A stretch of 64,000 nt of DNA from contig NZ_LT906448.1 in assembly GCF_900186835.1 (NCBI RefSeq), positions 2,208,001 through 2,272,000 of the forward strand, read 5' to 3'. Positions within the stretch are counted from its first letter, which is position 1. Every line of letters starts with the position of its first letter. The notes beneath the pieces are model-generated. The model was not told the origin of the DNA, ran no database searches, and worked only from the letters and a program-made list of their open reading frames with translations. The translations under genes and the position numbers were made by a program. The stretch comes from Pasteurella dagmatis. GTDB taxonomy: Bacteria; Pseudomonadota; Gammaproteobacteria; Enterobacterales; Pasteurellaceae. Shown one piece after another: positions 28,890 to 39,621 of the stretch.

Positions 28890-29168
28890 TTATGTATGGA
28901 TTGTATTTTGTTCATCTGTCTGATGTCGTTGTTCTAATTTTTCTGAGGCTTGTAAGCAAGATTGTTCTTGAATGTATTGTGGTAGTGATGAGAATTGTTT
29001 TTTGACCTCTGCATATTCTCGCTTTAGATTTACTGACTCAGAAGCAGGAATTGCATTTAATAAATTTTCATATTCTGAAAAGTAAGCAATACAGCTCGGT
29101 GCAAGTTGTGCAGATGAAATCTGTGTTGCCATGCTCAAGGTTATCATTAATAGTAGTTTTCTTTTCAT
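28890..29168 (-). CDS. Small secreted protein, unknown function
   Basis: 92 residues with a clear signal peptide (MKRKLLLMITLSMATQISSA, cleavage before Q). The mature part is helical and charged, and has just two cysteines (in APSCIAYF and EQSCLQAS) that could form one disulfide in the periplasm. It ends in a hydrophilic tail. It resembles small Pasteurellaceae-specific periplasmic proteins of the DUF5339 type, but I cannot assign a role. Stands alone between the mutT terminator and holA, with AAAGGAATTAAA upstream of its start. Confidence 0.75.
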   Translation of the reverse strand: MKRKLLLMITLSMATQISSAQLAPSCIAYFSEYENLLNAIPASESVNLKREYAEVKKQFSSLPQYIQEQSCLQASEKLEQRHQTDEQNTIHT

Positions 29169-29281
29169 TTTAATTCCTTTTAAATAGTCTGTAATTTACC
29201 AATTTCCGAAATGGTGGTTAATTCTAGAACTTAGGAAAAATAATCTCAAATTTTATGTGAGATTTATTGATAAAACGCAAA

Positions 29282-30316
29282 TTATTTGCAGATATGAATA
29301 GATAAGCTCACTAACTTGTCCCAAAGATCATCGCTAAAATCTTGTTTTGCAGCTCGTTCAATATCGGCTAATTGCTGAAAAATTAGATACAGTTTTTGAT
29401 AAGTGAAGCGTTGAAAGATTTGAGTGAAAAGTGGACGGCGGTTTTGCCACACTTTTAAGCGATCAAAATTTTCACGTAGTTGGTGAGTAGGTAATGGATC
29501 CGTTAATACGTATTTTTGTGTTGGTTTCGCTAATTCAAGTAAGGTTATTAGATCGCGCTGTAAGGTACGCAATAAAATGATTGGTTGCATATCTTCAGCT
29601 TTTAAACCCATTAAAATGCGATTAGCTCGATTAATTTTTCCTTCAAGTAATGCATCAACCCATTGGAATGGTGTGAATACAGAGGATTGTTCCACACTAT
29701 TTTGTACACGTTGGTATGTGAGTTTATTGTCAGGATAGAGCAGAGAGAGCAGTTGTAAACTTTGTTTTAACGCTAAGAGGTTATTTTCGTAGCTATAACA
29801 AAGTAATTGTACTGCTTGTTCATCAATGTTCAGTCCCATTGATTTTGCACGTTGTAGAACCCAGCGAGGCAGTTGTTCAATTGTTGGTGTTTGGCAATTG
29901 ACTAAAATCGCTTGTGGTTCATAAGCGTTGGCTTCGGTGAACCATTGTTGTTTTTCAGTGGCTTTTGCCAGTTTTGGTAACTGTAAAACGAGTAGCACGT
30001 CTTCATTTAACAAGCTAATGAGCTCTTGCAAATGTTGTTGTAAAAGTGCGGTCAGATTTTCAGGTAAATTGAGAAATAGGATCTGTTTATTAAAAAATAA
30101 TCCCATTGATTGGCAGCGTTCAAAAATATCATTCCAATCTGTATTGGCGTCAATTTGAATCACATTTTTTTCATCAAAACCTTGGTTTAAGGCGAATTGG
30201 CTGATGAGATCTTGGCTTTCACTTAACAATAGCGGATCTTGCCCCACTAAATAATAGACTTTTGCCAGTCGATTAGTGAGAGAAGATCCGAGTTGTTCAG
30301 TAAAAATACGATTCAT
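29282..30316 (-). CDS. holA: DNA polymerase III delta subunit
   Basis: Wrench subunit of the clamp loader that opens the beta clamp, 344 residues. The N-terminal YYLVGQDPLLLSESQDLI pattern and the AAA-like fold without a P-loop fit HolA. Last gene of the leuS-lptE-holA run; starts three bases after the lptE stop. Carries one uptake core. Confidence 0.93.
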   Translation of the reverse strand: MNRIFTEQLGSSLTNRLAKVYYLVGQDPLLLSESQDLISQFALNQGFDEKNVIQIDANTDWNDIFERCQSMGLFFNKQILFLNLPENLTALLQQHLQELISLLNEDVLLVLQLPKLAKATEKQQWFTEANAYEPQAILVNCQTPTIEQLPRWVLQRAKSMGLNIDEQAVQLLCYSYENNLLALKQSLQLLSLLYPDNKLTYQRVQNSVEQSSVFTPFQWVDALLEGKINRANRILMGLKAEDMQPIILLRTLQRDLITLLELAKPTQKYVLTDPLPTHQLRENFDRLKVWQNRRPLFTQIFQRFTYQKLYLIFQQLADIERAAKQDFSDDLWDKLVSLSIHICK

Positions 30317-30319
30317 TCT

Positions 30320-30820
30320 TTATTTTTGAACTTGGTGTTGTAATGCAACCATTTTGGTAATGAGTTGGCGTGCGGCTTGTTCACGCATATCATTCCAAAT
30401 CACGTCTTTTTCAGCAGATTTTGCTAAGGCAGCACGTGAGTTATCAAAGAAAGTGCGGTTGACTTTTGCTGAAATTGGGAAGGTTGTGTTATTCGGTAAT
30501 TTCACACTTGCTTCAACTTCTAATAACAGCACTTTTTCAGCTTCACGTCCGTGCTTAAAAATAGAGGCTACTTTGTCGTTAGTGCTAATTTTATGTAAAT
30601 GTAACACTGGTACATTGGTTTGGCTTTCGACAAGGTTCACATTATTTAGCTGTAATTGCTTTCTTAACACAATTGCCATTTCACTGTAAGGATCGCTACT
30701 TTCTAGCGTGAGCGTTTGTAATGCTGGAGGAATGAGTCCACCATTTTGGAATTGCAAGCCACAAGCACTTAAGCTAAAAAGTATTGCTGTGAATAACAGA
30801 CGTTTAAGTTGTTTTAACAT
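30320..30820 (-). CDS. lptE: LPS-assembly lipoprotein LptE
   Basis: Outer-membrane lipoprotein that plugs the LptD barrel and helps insert lipopolysaccharide, 166 residues. Lipobox LSAC with lipidated Cys20, followed by GLQFQNGG. GAGGATT ribosome site. Lies between leuS and holA as in E. coli. Confidence 0.93.
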   Translation of the reverse strand: MLKQLKRLLFTAILFSLSACGLQFQNGGLIPPALQTLTLESSDPYSEMAIVLRKQLQLNNVNLVESQTNVPVLHLHKISTNDKVASIFKHGREAEKVLLLEVEASVKLPNNTTFPISAKVNRTFFDNSRAALAKSAEKDVIWNDMREQAARQLITKMVALQHQVQK

Positions 30821-30834
30821 AGTTCAATCCTCAA

Positions 30835-30858
30835 TTTCCCTCTTAAAAAAGAGGGAAA
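30835..30858 (-). repeat. Hairpin between leuS and lptE
   Basis: Perfect 10-bp stem TTTCCCTCTT/AAGAGGGAAA with a 4-nt loop, right before the lptE ribosome site. No T-run follows on the transcript, so it looks more like an mRNA processing or stability element than a terminator. Confidence 0.55.
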
Positions 30859-30877
30859 TATTAAGATAAATAAGACG

Positions 30878-33460
30878 TTATTTGGCTACAAAGCTAAATA
30901 ATTTGCCGGGAACATAGATGGTTTTCACTATGTTTAAACCTTCTAAGTGTTTACTTACATTACTGTCAGATAATGCCACTTGCTTGATATTTTCTTCAGA
31001 CATATCCGCAGGTACAGTCACTTTAGCACGTACTTTACCGTTTACTTGTACAACAACCAATTTTTCATCATCAACCATTGCAGCTGCATCTGCTTCAACC
31101 CAAGGGGCAAAGTCGATTGCTTCTTTATTACCTAATTCTTTCCATAATTGGAAACAGATATGTGGTGTGATTGGATAAAGCATACGTATTACAGAACTTA
31201 ATGCTTCAGCCATAATGGCACGATCTTGATCATTTTCTAATGGTGCTTTCGTTAATTTATTCATTAACTCCATAATTGCAGCGATTGCCGTGTTGAATGT
31301 CTGACGTCGACCAATATCATCGCTCACTTTGGCAATCGTTTTGTGTACATCACGACGCAATGATTTTTGGTTCGCTGAAAGTGCGGTCGGTTCTACAGCA
31401 GTTTCTGCAGGATTTTTATTGTATTCAAATACTAAATTCCATAAACGACCTAAGAAGCGTTTTGCACCTTCTACACCAGACTCTTGCCATTCTAAAGTCA
31501 TTTCTGCTGGTGAAGCAAACATCATGAACAAGCGTACTGTATCCGCACCGTATTTTTCCACCATTTCTTGCGGGTCAATACCGTTATTTTTGGATTTTGA
31601 CATTTTAGTCATACCAGAGTGAACTAATTCACGACCTTCTTTATCAAAGGCTTTTAAGATACGACCTTTTTCATCACGCTCAAGTGTGACTTCCGTTGGC
31701 GATACCCAAATACGCTCATTAGTTGGTGATGTGTAATAGAATGCATCTGCTAGCACCATACCCTGACACAATAATTTGTCTGCGGGCTCATCGCTTGTGA
31801 CAAAGCCAGCATCACGTAGTAATTTGTGGAAGAAACGGAAATACAATAAGTGCATTGTTGCGTGTTCAATACCACCGATGTATTGATCCACAGGTAACCA
31901 GTAGTTCGCTTCTTCTTTATCTAACATTGCTTCTGCAAATGTTGGTGAGGTATAACGTGCATAGTACCAAGAAGATTCCATAAAGGTATCAAAGGTATCT
32001 GTTTCTTTTAGTGCAGGTTGGGCGTTGTACGTGGTTTTTGCCCATTCAGGATCTGCTTTGATTGGGCTTTTCACACCGTCCATTACCACATCTTCAGGCA
32101 ATACGATTGGTAAATCTTGTAATGGTGCAGGCACGACATCGCCATTTTCTAAGGTAAGCATTGGAATTGGTGCTCCCCAGTAGCGTTGACGAGACACGCC
32201 CCAGTCACGTAAGCGGTAGTTAGTTTGCTTTTTACCTACGCCCATTTGCGTGAGTTTGTCTGCGATCGCGTTAAACGCACCATCAAAATCTAAACCATCA
32301 AATTCAGCTGAGTTCACTAATTTACCGTATTCAGTAAATGCTGCTTTGCTGAAATCCCATTCTGAACCATCTAATGGTTGGATAACTTGATTAATTGGTA
32401 AATCATATTTTTTTGCAAATTCATAGTCACGTTCATCGTGAGCAGGAACAGCCATAACCGCACCTGTACCATAATGCATTAACACAAAGTTAGCGACCCA
32501 AACTGGCACTTTTTTACCTGTTAATGGATGAATAGCGTAAACGCCTGTTGCCATTCCTTTCTTTTCCATTGTCGCAAGTTCAGCTTCTGCCACTTTGGTG
32601 TTTTTGCATTCTTGAATGAATTGGGCTAATTCTAGGTTATTTTCCGCCGCTTTTTCTGCTAAAGGGTGTGCTGCTGCAACAGCAACATAAGACACACCAA
32701 AGAAGGTATCTGGGCGTGTGGTATAAACGGTTAAGCTATCTTCAGAATTGTCTAATTTGAATGTAATTTCAACCCCTTCAGAACGACCGATCCAGTTACG
32801 TTGCATTGTTTTTACTTGGTCTGGCCATAATGGAAGGTTATCCAAATCACCTAACAATTGCTCTGCATAATCTGTGATTTTAATAAACCATTGTGGAATT
32901 TCTTTTTGTTCCACAGGAGTGTCACAGCGCCAGCAGCAGCCTTCGTGCACTTGTTCATTCGCTAATACGGTTTCATCGTTTGGGCACCAGTTCACCGTAG
33001 ATGTTTTTTTATACACTAAACCTTTTTTGTATAACTCGGTGAAGAACCATTGTTCCCATTTGTAGTATTCGGGTTTACAGGTGGTCACCTCACGATCCCA
33101 ATCAAAGCCAAAACCCAAAATTTTGAGTTGGTTTTTCATATAATCGATATTTTCGTAAGTCCATTTTGCAGGTGCAGTCTTATTTTTGATCGCAGCACCT
33201 TCAGCTGGCAAACCGAATGCATCCCAGCCCATCGGTTGTAACACATTTTTCCCGTTCATACGTTGATAGCGTGAAACAACATCGCCAATAGTATAGTTAC
33301 GCACATGACCCATATGCAGACGACCTGATGGGTAAGGGAACATTGAGAGGCAGTAATATTTCGGTTTATTAGTATCTTTAATCGCTTTAAATGTTTTATT
33401 TTGAGCCCAGTATTGCTGAACTTCTGGTTCAATCAAATCGGGGCGGTACTGTTCTTGCAT
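30878..33460 (-). CDS. leuS: Leucyl-tRNA synthetase
   Basis: Class I synthetase, 860 residues. HIGH-type motif HMGH near 49-52, CP1 editing domain with the T-rich region [14 protein letters not shown] near 620, and a C-terminal domain ending [11 protein letters not shown]. First gene of the leuS-lptE-holA run. Confidence 0.98.
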   Translation of the reverse strand: MQEQYRPDLIEPEVQQYWAQNKTFKAIKDTNKPKYYCLSMFPYPSGRLHMGHVRNYTIGDVVSRYQRMNGKNVLQPMGWDAFGLPAEGAAIKNKTAPAKWTYENIDYMKNQLKILGFGFDWDREVTTCKPEYYKWEQWFFTELYKKGLVYKKTSTVNWCPNDETVLANEQVHEGCCWRCDTPVEQKEIPQWFIKITDYAEQLLGDLDNLPLWPDQVKTMQRNWIGRSEGVEITFKLDNSEDSLTVYTTRPDTFFGVSYVAVAAAHPLAEKAAENNLELAQFIQECKNTKVAEAELATMEKKGMATGVYAIHPLTGKKVPVWVANFVLMHYGTGAVMAVPAHDERDYEFAKKYDLPINQVIQPLDGSEWDFSKAAFTEYGKLVNSAEFDGLDFDGAFNAIADKLTQMGVGKKQTNYRLRDWGVSRQRYWGAPIPMLTLENGDVVPAPLQDLPIVLPEDVVMDGVKSPIKADPEWAKTTYNAQPALKETDTFDTFMESSWYYARYTSPTFAEAMLDKEEANYWLPVDQYIGGIEHATMHLLYFRFFHKLLRDAGFVTSDEPADKLLCQGMVLADAFYYTSPTNERIWVSPTEVTLERDEKGRILKAFDKEGRELVHSGMTKMSKSKNNGIDPQEMVEKYGADTVRLFMMFASPAEMTLEWQESGVEGAKRFLGRLWNLVFEYNKNPAETAVEPTALSANQKSLRRDVHKTIAKVSDDIGRRQTFNTAIAAIMELMNKLTKAPLENDQDRAIMAEALSSVIRMLYPITPHICFQLWKELGNKEAIDFAPWVEADAAAMVDDEKLVVVQVNGKVRAKVTVPADMSEENIKQVALSDSNVSKHLEGLNIVKTIYVPGKLFSFVAK

Positions 33461-33578
33461 AATTTTACCTTTGATTTTAACCGCACTTTTGCGGCGAATT
33501 TACCTAAGAAAATGTGATATAGGATAGCGTAAAATGGGGTAAATTGACACAAAAGTGAGAGGATTTTTTTGATTTTTG

Positions 33579-33610
33579 ACCGCACTTTTCTGATCTTCAA
33601 AAAGTGCGGT
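33579..33610. terminator. Inverted uptake-sequence pair downstream of merP-like gene
   Basis: ACCGCACTTTT (33579-33589) facing AAAAGTGCGGT (33600-33610). A T-run follows on the plus strand; termination toward the left is less clear. A third uptake core lies near 33480, so this gap is rich in them. Confidence 0.5.
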
Positions 33611-33626
33611 ACTTTTTTATAAAGTT

Positions 33627-33932
33627 TTAAGGTTGTTGTGACAGAATTTCTGGCGTGTATTTGAGCTTACGAATCGCTTCGGTAAATTGACTATTGTCTA
33701 CAGATTGCTTGGCAACAATATTTACCACACGATCTTTAAAGTTAGCTTTAGTAGATACTACGCCGTCAATATTACGTAATTCTTTATTCACCAAATAAAC
33801 ACAAAGTTGGCATGTCATTTCTTTAATATGAATAGAGACCTGCTTTTCGTCTGTATTTACGTTAGGTATTGATGCATAACTGATATTGAACAAAGAAAAA
33901 AAGAACAAAAATGCACAGAATATTTTTTTCAT
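33627..33932 (-). CDS. Periplasmic MerP-like metal-binding protein
   Basis: 101 residues: signal peptide (MKKIFCAFLFFFSLFNISYA) and one heavy-metal-associated domain with the binding pair in MTCQLC, and the usual VVSTKANFKDRVVNIVA strand pattern. The family includes periplasmic MerP, which hands mercury to MerT, but the CxxC also binds copper or other soft metals. Eleven bases after the MerT-like gene. No merA or merR is in view, so classical mercury resistance is not supported. Confidence 0.8.
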   Translation of the reverse strand: MKKIFCAFLFFFSLFNISYASIPNVNTDEKQVSIHIKEMTCQLCVYLVNKELRNIDGVVSTKANFKDRVVNIVAKQSVDNSQFTEAIRKLKYTPEILSQQP

Positions 33933-33943
33933 AACACACCTTT

Positions 33944-34297
33944 TTATTCAAGGAAGTAAGGTAACAGTGTTGGATAAAGTAAGAAAAATAGCATTACGAC
34001 GAACACAATGGCATACAATATAATCAGATTTTTACGCGATACATATTTTGTGCAGATGATTTTTTTAGAAAATGTGAGTAACCAAAATCCATAACTAAAT
34101 GCTGCTAGAGATAAAATGAACATCGGTATGCGTAAATAATCGTATTCGTGTAAGCTGACTAACCAAGTAGATGAAACACCAAATACCAGATAAATTAATG
34201 GTGCAATGCAACACAATGTAGAAGTTACTGCGGCAATTACCGCAGTAACACAAGTTGCAATAAAACTTTTGTTATAGTTCTTTTGCAGTGAATTCAT
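33944..34297 (-). CDS. MerT-like inner-membrane metal transporter
   Basis: 117 residues with three or four membrane helices. First helix carries the vicinal cysteine pair of MerT ([15 protein letters not shown]), and a later Cys lies in KKIICTKY. I start at 34297 (MNSLQKN), which overlaps the end of the transglutaminase-like gene by 26 bases; an upstream ATG at 34318 is possible. Ion specificity is not readable from sequence. Confidence 0.78.
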   Translation of the reverse strand: MNSLQKNYNKSFIATCVTAVIAAVTSTLCCIAPLIYLVFGVSSTWLVSLHEYDYLRIPMFILSLAAFSYGFWLLTFSKKIICTKYVSRKNLIILYAIVFVVMLFFLLYPTLLPYFLE

Positions 34298-35375
34298 AGC
34301 TGAACTCTTTTGGATCAAAGAAGTTTAACGGATCGCCACCAATCTCTGCATATGGATAACCAAAGTTATTTAATGGTGCGACTTCTGGCAGTGGATAAAG
34401 CTCGAAATCACGTGCGTGATTGTAGCCCATCCAGTTCATTTCCCAGTTGCCAAATAAGTAATCAGACACCGCTTGTGTATCAGGATCATTCACCGATTTT
34501 TTCTCAGCTAAACGCATTTTTGTGACATCCGCCGAATCTACAGGCACCCAGCCAAACCCTGCTAAATAAAATTCAGCACGGCAATGTTGTCCGCCACTGA
34601 TATTCGCAAATTTATTCACATCAGCACTGCCAAATGCGCCTTTAGAGTATTTGCCCATTTTCACGGCTTGTCCTAAGCGTAAGCCAAAAATTTCACGCGC
34701 AGGAATGTTTGAGGCACGAGCTAACGCTACAAAAACTGAGTTAATATCTGTACATTTTCCTTTTAGTACCCCTGTGGTTAAGATTTTTTCTACATCTCCA
34801 TCGCCACAGCCTAATACAGAGTTATCTCGCTCCATATTATTCACGATCCATTGGTGGATTAATTCAGCTTTTTTCAGTGGATTAGATTCTTTACCTACAA
34901 TTTTATCTGCATATTCTTTCACAATGCCGTTAGTTTTGATGTGCGTTGTCGGTTTTAAATATTCTAAGACATCAACAGAATACTGAATTTTATTTGGCAC
35001 TTGGTAGTCTTTTAATGCACCTTGCAACATAGGTTCGCGATCTTTGGTTTGAATCACCAATTGGATTTTTAAATCGCGTTTATCTGCATTTTCGTCCCAA
35101 TTTGCAAATAAGGTTTTTGCACCGTATTGGTTATTTTCACTGATATAAGCGGATTTGTAATTGCCTTCAAATTTTACTGACTTCACTTCTTGATATTCAT
35201 TATTAAACGGCAATGGCACCCATAAATTAGTTTCACCTTTTGAGCCTTTTGGTACAGCTAAATTAAAAGATTTGGTGATCTCGTAAGTATGTGTGTCAGT
35301 GAGTGTATTTGGAATTGAAGTGGCAAATGCGAAAGTAGAGCAACCTGCAAGCAGGGCGGTGAATAATTTTTTCAT
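34272..35375 (-). CDS. Secreted transglutaminase-like protein
   Basis: 367 residues. Signal peptide ([18 protein letters not shown]), a beta-rich N-terminal domain, and a transglutaminase-like cysteine-protease fold with a complete triad: Cys208 in GKCTD, His264 in GQHCRAEFY and Asp280 in PVDSADV. AGGAAAA lies before the ATG at 35375. It heads a three-gene run with MerT-like and MerP-like genes. Other such domains act as proteases or amidases; the substrate is unknown. An upstream in-frame ATG at 35420 would break the signal peptide. Confidence 0.8.
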   Translation of the reverse strand: MKKLFTALLAGCSTFAFATSIPNTLTDTHTYEITKSFNLAVPKGSKGETNLWVPLPFNNEYQEVKSVKFEGNYKSAYISENNQYGAKTLFANWDENADKRDLKIQLVIQTKDREPMLQGALKDYQVPNKIQYSVDVLEYLKPTTHIKTNGIVKEYADKIVGKESNPLKKAELIHQWIVNNMERDNSVLGCGDGDVEKILTTGVLKGKCTDINSVFVALARASNIPAREIFGLRLGQAVKMGKYSKGAFGSADVNKFANISGGQHCRAEFYLAGFGWVPVDSADVTKMRLAEKKSVNDPDTQAVSDYLFGNWEMNWMGYNHARDFELYPLPEVAPLNNFGYPYAEIGGDPLNFFDPKEFSYEFTAKEL

Positions 35376-35559
35376 TAGATTTTCCTGTGTAGATAAATAA
35401 ACATAACATGTTATATGCATCTCTGTTCATTCATTTTTTGTATGTAATGAACTCGGCACAGATTACCTGAAAATGGATGGAAAATAAACAGATATTTTGA
35501 AGTTATATTTATAAGTGATTGCTGAAATCAGTTAGTTGGATAGCCGCAGGAATATGTGA

Positions 35560-36129
35560 TTATAGTCCATCGCCTCTATGAGATAGCCAGTCTTGATATC
35601 GTTCTTTGTATAAATTTCGCTCTTTGGGAGTTGCGAAAATAATATCTACGCCTCCATCATAAGGGGCAATTAGGATATTTTTTGTAAAAGAAACAAAGGT
35701 TGCTCTTGAATTATCATTGGCAATATCTAATAACATTTTGTCATAATTATGGTCTTGCCAGTAGTGTGCTGAAAATAAACAGGTGTAATGAGATATTTCA
35801 TCATATTCTGTAGGGAGTTGTTTTGATAAATCAATTTGTGCAAATTGTTGAAAATCATATTGAGAATACACTTTACTCATTTTTTGATTATCAAATAAAC
35901 CAATAACAATAAAAAACTCATTATTGCTGCCAATTAAATCGTTGAATAATTGATTCTGTCTAGCTAATAAAAGCTGTTCTTCATTTTTATTAGCAGGATA
36001 ACGTTTTGAGCTGGGAAGACTATGAATACGCAACCAACGCGTTGGGTACTGTATTTTATATAAATGCGTGATAGGGACTAAATATGGATAAGATAAATCC
36101 CATAACTTTTTGAACAGTATGCTATTCAT
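35560..36129 (-). CDS. Hypothetical protein, DUF3885-like
   Basis: 189 residues, soluble, with no signal peptide or membrane segment. The C-terminal part ([38 protein letters not shown]) resembles the DUF3885 pattern, a family of unknown role often tied to immunity-type proteins. The start overlaps the apaH stop by eight bases, so it is translated from the apaH transcript. It is more AT-rich than its neighbours. Confidence 0.65.
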   Translation of the reverse strand: MNSILFKKLWDLSYPYLVPITHLYKIQYPTRWLRIHSLPSSKRYPANKNEEQLLLARQNQLFNDLIGSNNEFFIVIGLFDNQKMSKVYSQYDFQQFAQIDLSKQLPTEYDEISHYTCLFSAHYWQDHNYDKMLLDIANDNSRATFVSFTKNILIAPYDGGVDIIFATPKERNLYKERYQDWLSHRGDGL

Positions 36130-36946
36130 TATAATTTTTTACAGCAGGTTGAGTAAAATATTGCTTATCTTCCCAACGTAACATTGTCATACGGTTACCC
36201 CATACGCAACCTGTATCAAGCGCATAAATATCCGTAGGTGTTGGCGTATCAACAAGGCTTGCCCAGTGACCAAACACAATCGGTGTGTTTTGATAGAGTG
36301 GGTTATCCAAATTAAACCAAGGGGTGAGTTCTTCCGGTGCAGATTCCGGTGGTTGTTTGCAATCGAAATCTAAACGATGATCCCAATAGCAAAAACGCAT
36401 ACGGGTGAACACGTTAATGCTGTAACGTAGGCGATCTAAACCGTGCAAATTTTCATCCCAACGATCAGGGTGATTTTGGTACATATTTTCGATTAGGTGA
36501 TGATAATTGCCGTTGCGTAGCACTTCTTCCACTTCGTTAGCACATCGCTTAGCAGTAGCAAGATTCCAATCAGGTGAAATCCCTGCATGTACCATGACAA
36601 AATTGTGCAGCTCATTATGAATGAGCAACGGCTGGTGACGTAGCCAATTGATTAATTCGTTAAAGTCAGGAGCATTGAAAATAGCATCGACACGATCGCG
36701 TGGTTTCACTCGTTTAATGCCAAGTGCGGTGGAAATTAAGTGTAAATCGTGATTACCCAATACCGTTTTGGCGGATTGACCAAGGGATTTAACAAAACGT
36801 AAGCATTCGAGAGACTTATCGCCTCGCGCCACTAAATCACCGACTAAATAAAGCTGATCCTTTGTAGGATCAAATTTTACTTTTTCGAGTAAAAGCTGTA
36901 ATTCGTCGTAGCATCCTTGTAAATCACCAACCAAATATGTCGCCAT
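36122..36946 (-). CDS. apaH: Diadenosine tetraphosphatase ApaH
   Basis: Symmetrical Ap4A hydrolase, 274 residues, metallophosphatase fold: [27 protein letters not shown] and the later HAGI and GHW motifs. Start at 36946 ([11 protein letters not shown]); a GTG four codons earlier is less likely. Follows rsmA, as in E. coli, but apaG is not between them. Confidence 0.96.
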   Translation of the reverse strand: MATYLVGDLQGCYDELQLLLEKVKFDPTKDQLYLVGDLVARGDKSLECLRFVKSLGQSAKTVLGNHDLHLISTALGIKRVKPRDRVDAIFNAPDFNELINWLRHQPLLIHNELHNFVMVHAGISPDWNLATAKRCANEVEEVLRNGNYHHLIENMYQNHPDRWDENLHGLDRLRYSINVFTRMRFCYWDHRLDFDCKQPPESAPEELTPWFNLDNPLYQNTPIVFGHWASLVDTPTPTDIYALDTGCVWGNRMTMLRWEDKQYFTQPAVKNYNE

Positions 36947-36966
36947 TTTGCACCGCACTTATTCCA

Positions 36967-37833
36967 TTAATCGTCTAAATTTTCAATCACTTCGTCTTTG
37001 TTGACATTTGCAGGTGGATTGTCTGCTAACCAGTTTGCTAAACGAGCATAATCCGCAATTGATAAGTTTTCTGCACGTGCTGTTAAATCAATGCCTAATT
37101 CAGTCAGTTGCTCTGCAGTGAATAAAGTAGATAACGCATTGCGTAAGGTTTTACGGCGTTGGTTGAATGCTTGGCTACATACACGATTTAACCAATATAA
37201 ATCTTTTACTGGGTGCGGTAATTCTTTATGTGGCACTAAGCGCACCACCGCAGAATCCACTTTCGGCGCAGGTTTAAATGCTGTTGGTGGCACTTCAAGC
37301 ACAGGCATCACCTGACAGAAATATTGCGCCATAATAGTTAAACGGCCGTAAGCTTTGCTATTTGGACCAGCACATAAACGTTTTACCACTTCTTTTTGTA
37401 ACATAAAGTGCATATCTTGAATGCAATCGTGATACTTAAATAAGTGGAACATTAACGGCGTAGAAATGTTGTAAGGTAAGTTACCAAACACACGCATTTT
37501 TTGATTTTTTTCAGCAAGTTTGGCCTCTTGATACAACTGACCAAAATCAAACTGCATTGCATCAGTTTCAATCACTGTGATTTTGTGATGTAAAAATGGG
37601 TGGTGGCGTAAACGCTCTGCTAAGTCGCGGTCTAATTCCACGACAGTTAAGTGATCGACTAAATCACCCACAGGCTCAGTTAATGCGCCTAAACCTGGAC
37701 CGATCTCAACTAAAAATTGATCTTTCTGTGGATAAATAGCAGAAACAATGCCTTGAATCACATTGTCATCGTGTAAAAAGTTTTGCCCAAAACGCTTACG
37801 GGCGGTATGTCCTAAATGTTTTTTTGAATTCAT
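36967..37833 (-). CDS. rsmA: 16S rRNA dimethyladenosine transferase RsmA (KsgA)
   Basis: Dimethylates A1518 and A1519 of 16S rRNA, 288 residues. [10 protein letters not shown] start, SAM motif [10 protein letters not shown], and the target-base motif [10 protein letters not shown]. Located between surA and apaH, as expected. Confidence 0.97.
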   Translation of the reverse strand: MNSKKHLGHTARKRFGQNFLHDDNVIQGIVSAIYPQKDQFLVEIGPGLGALTEPVGDLVDHLTVVELDRDLAERLRHHPFLHHKITVIETDAMQFDFGQLYQEAKLAEKNQKMRVFGNLPYNISTPLMFHLFKYHDCIQDMHFMLQKEVVKRLCAGPNSKAYGRLTIMAQYFCQVMPVLEVPPTAFKPAPKVDSAVVRLVPHKELPHPVKDLYWLNRVCSQAFNQRRKTLRNALSTLFTAEQLTELGIDLTARAENLSIADYARLANWLADNPPANVNKDEVIENLDD

Positions 37834-37889
37834 ATATTCTCAATTCTGGGGTCAATAATAGCATTAAAAGTGCGGTCTATTATAAAGTA

Positions 37890-37915
37890 AAATCCCAGCT
37901 TGTGTGCTGGGATTT
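37890..37915 (-). terminator. Hairpin between surA and rsmA
   Basis: Perfect 10-bp stem AAATCCCAGC/GCTGGGATTT with a 6-nt loop after the surA stop; only a weak T-run, so it may be a partial terminator ahead of rsmA-apaH. Confidence 0.6.
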
Positions 37916-37934
37916 CGGGATTAATTTAGCCGGC

Positions 37935-38870
37935 TTAGTTAAAGTATTGAATATCTGCGTTTTTACGTAATGCTTTCACCCAATCTTTTTCTGCATCTTT
38001 CACTTGTGAGTTAATTAATTGCTCATAAGCTTGTTGACGGTAAGCATCTAGTGTTCTGTCACCATCACGTGTGTTGGTCACTTCCAAAATGTGCCAGCCA
38101 AATTCTGTTTTGAATGGAGCTGAAATTACCCCTTGTTTACTAGTGATCACTGTTTTTTGGAATGGACCGACATAAGTTTCTGGGAAGGCGAAACCTAAGC
38201 TACCACCATTTGCGCCTGAAAGATAATCTTTCGAGTATTTTAATGCTGCATCTGCAAATGTCATTTTGCCAGCCATAATATCTGCACGGATTTGAGATAA
38301 TTGTGCTTTTGCTTGCGTATCATTTAATAATGGATTTAATTTCAATAGAATATGACGAACTTCATATTGTTTGCCCGATACTTTTTTCTCTGTGCCTTTT
38401 TCTTTTGCTTCTTGCAATAATTGTTTACCAAGGGCTTCTACTTGCTCTCTGGTTACATCAATGCTTTGACCAATTGCTTGATTACGCACTTCAGTCATTA
38501 ATAATTGATTTGCAATTTGCTGGCGATAAGTGTTGTAGCTAATACCTTGATAATCCAATGCATCTAAGAATTGACCATAGGTTAAGCCATTTTGTGCTGC
38601 AATCCCTTCAATAATTTGATCAACTTGGGCATAGTTCACTTTTACGCCTGAGTTCTGAATGGCTTGTTGTACTAAAATATCATCAATTGCTTTATCCAAA
38701 GCGGCTTGGCGATTACCTTTTTTACCCGAATTGGCTTTTACTTGACTTTCTAATACGGGTATCCCATTCACTGTTGCAACTACGCGCTCGGCTGCTTGTG
38801 TTGTGGTCGAAATTGCAAATAAGCCAACGAGTGCAAAGAAAATAGATTTAATATTCAAGGTTTTCATCAT
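37935..38870 (-). CDS. surA: Periplasmic chaperone SurA (single parvulin domain)
   Basis: Chaperone for outer-membrane proteins, 311 residues with a signal peptide (cleavage after TTQA). N-terminal chaperone domain, one PpiC/parvulin domain (YEVRHILLKLNPL to FGWHILEV), and a C-terminal helix. E. coli SurA is about 430 residues with two parvulin domains; the short form is normal for Haemophilus. MM start: 38870 or 38867. Confidence 0.92.
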   Translation of the reverse strand: MMKTLNIKSIFFALVGLFAISTTTQAAERVVATVNGIPVLESQVKANSGKKGNRQAALDKAIDDILVQQAIQNSGVKVNYAQVDQIIEGIAAQNGLTYGQFLDALDYQGISYNTYRQQIANQLLMTEVRNQAIGQSIDVTREQVEALGKQLLQEAKEKGTEKKVSGKQYEVRHILLKLNPLLNDTQAKAQLSQIRADIMAGKMTFADAALKYSKDYLSGANGGSLGFAFPETYVGPFQKTVITSKQGVISAPFKTEFGWHILEVTNTRDGDRTLDAYRQQAYEQLINSQVKDAEKDWVKALRKNADIQYFN

Positions 38871-38937
38871 CTATTCCATTAATTAATTAAAAAATTATGT
38901 TCGTTAGAGTATCAATTTTATAAAAGGTTCACAAATT

Positions 38938-39483
38938 TTATTTTGTGGAAGAAATTAAGGCGACCTCATAACGGTTATCAAATTTCATTGTGCGAACTTG
39001 GATCTCTTCATCACGACTAGTTGGCACATTTTTTCCCACATAATCTGCACGAATTGGCAATTCTCGATGTCCACGATCCACAAAAATGACTAACTCAATT
39101 TTTGCTGCACGACCAAAATCTACTAATGCATCTAATGCGGCACGAATGGTTCTGCCTGTGTAAAGGACATCATCAACTAAAATAACTTTTTTATTATGAA
39201 TACTAATAAAGTTAGACGCGCCACTATAAGTTGGTGATTGTGAATCAGGCTCAGCGTACTCTAAATCATCACGGTAGAACGTAATATCTAAATCAATAGA
39301 GGGTAATTCTATTTTCGCTAAATCAGCAATTTTTTTCTTAATCAACTCTGCAATTTCAGCACCACGACGTTTAATCCCCACAATAACTACATTGTCTAAA
39401 CTGTGGTGTTTTTCAATAATTTCATGTGAAATACGAGAAATAGTACGCAGAAATTGGTTTTCATCAATAATGATTTTTTCCAT
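38938..39483 (-). CDS. pyrR: Bifunctional pyr operon regulator/uracil phosphoribosyltransferase PyrR
   Basis: 181 residues with the PRPP loop VILVDDVLYTGRTIRAAL, FVDRGHRELPIRADYVGKNVPT and ITFYRDDL, the marks of PyrR. In Gram-positives PyrR binds pyr leader mRNA. In Haemophilus it is usually alone and may act mainly in uracil salvage. No pyr gene is nearby. Confidence 0.93.
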   Translation of the reverse strand: MEKIIIDENQFLRTISRISHEIIEKHHSLDNVVIVGIKRRGAEIAELIKKKIADLAKIELPSIDLDITFYRDDLEYAEPDSQSPTYSGASNFISIHNKKVILVDDVLYTGRTIRAALDALVDFGRAAKIELVIFVDRGHRELPIRADYVGKNVPTSRDEEIQVRTMKFDNRYEVALISSTK

Positions 39484-39621
39484 GATAATTGGCCTAAATA
39501 ACTAAGAAAATTCAGCGATTAAAATAGCATAAAAGTAGGGAATATTATATAGGGTAAATATTTTTCAATTCTTTTAAGTTCGATTTATATAAAGAGGTTT
39601 TTCGTTATATTACTTATTACT

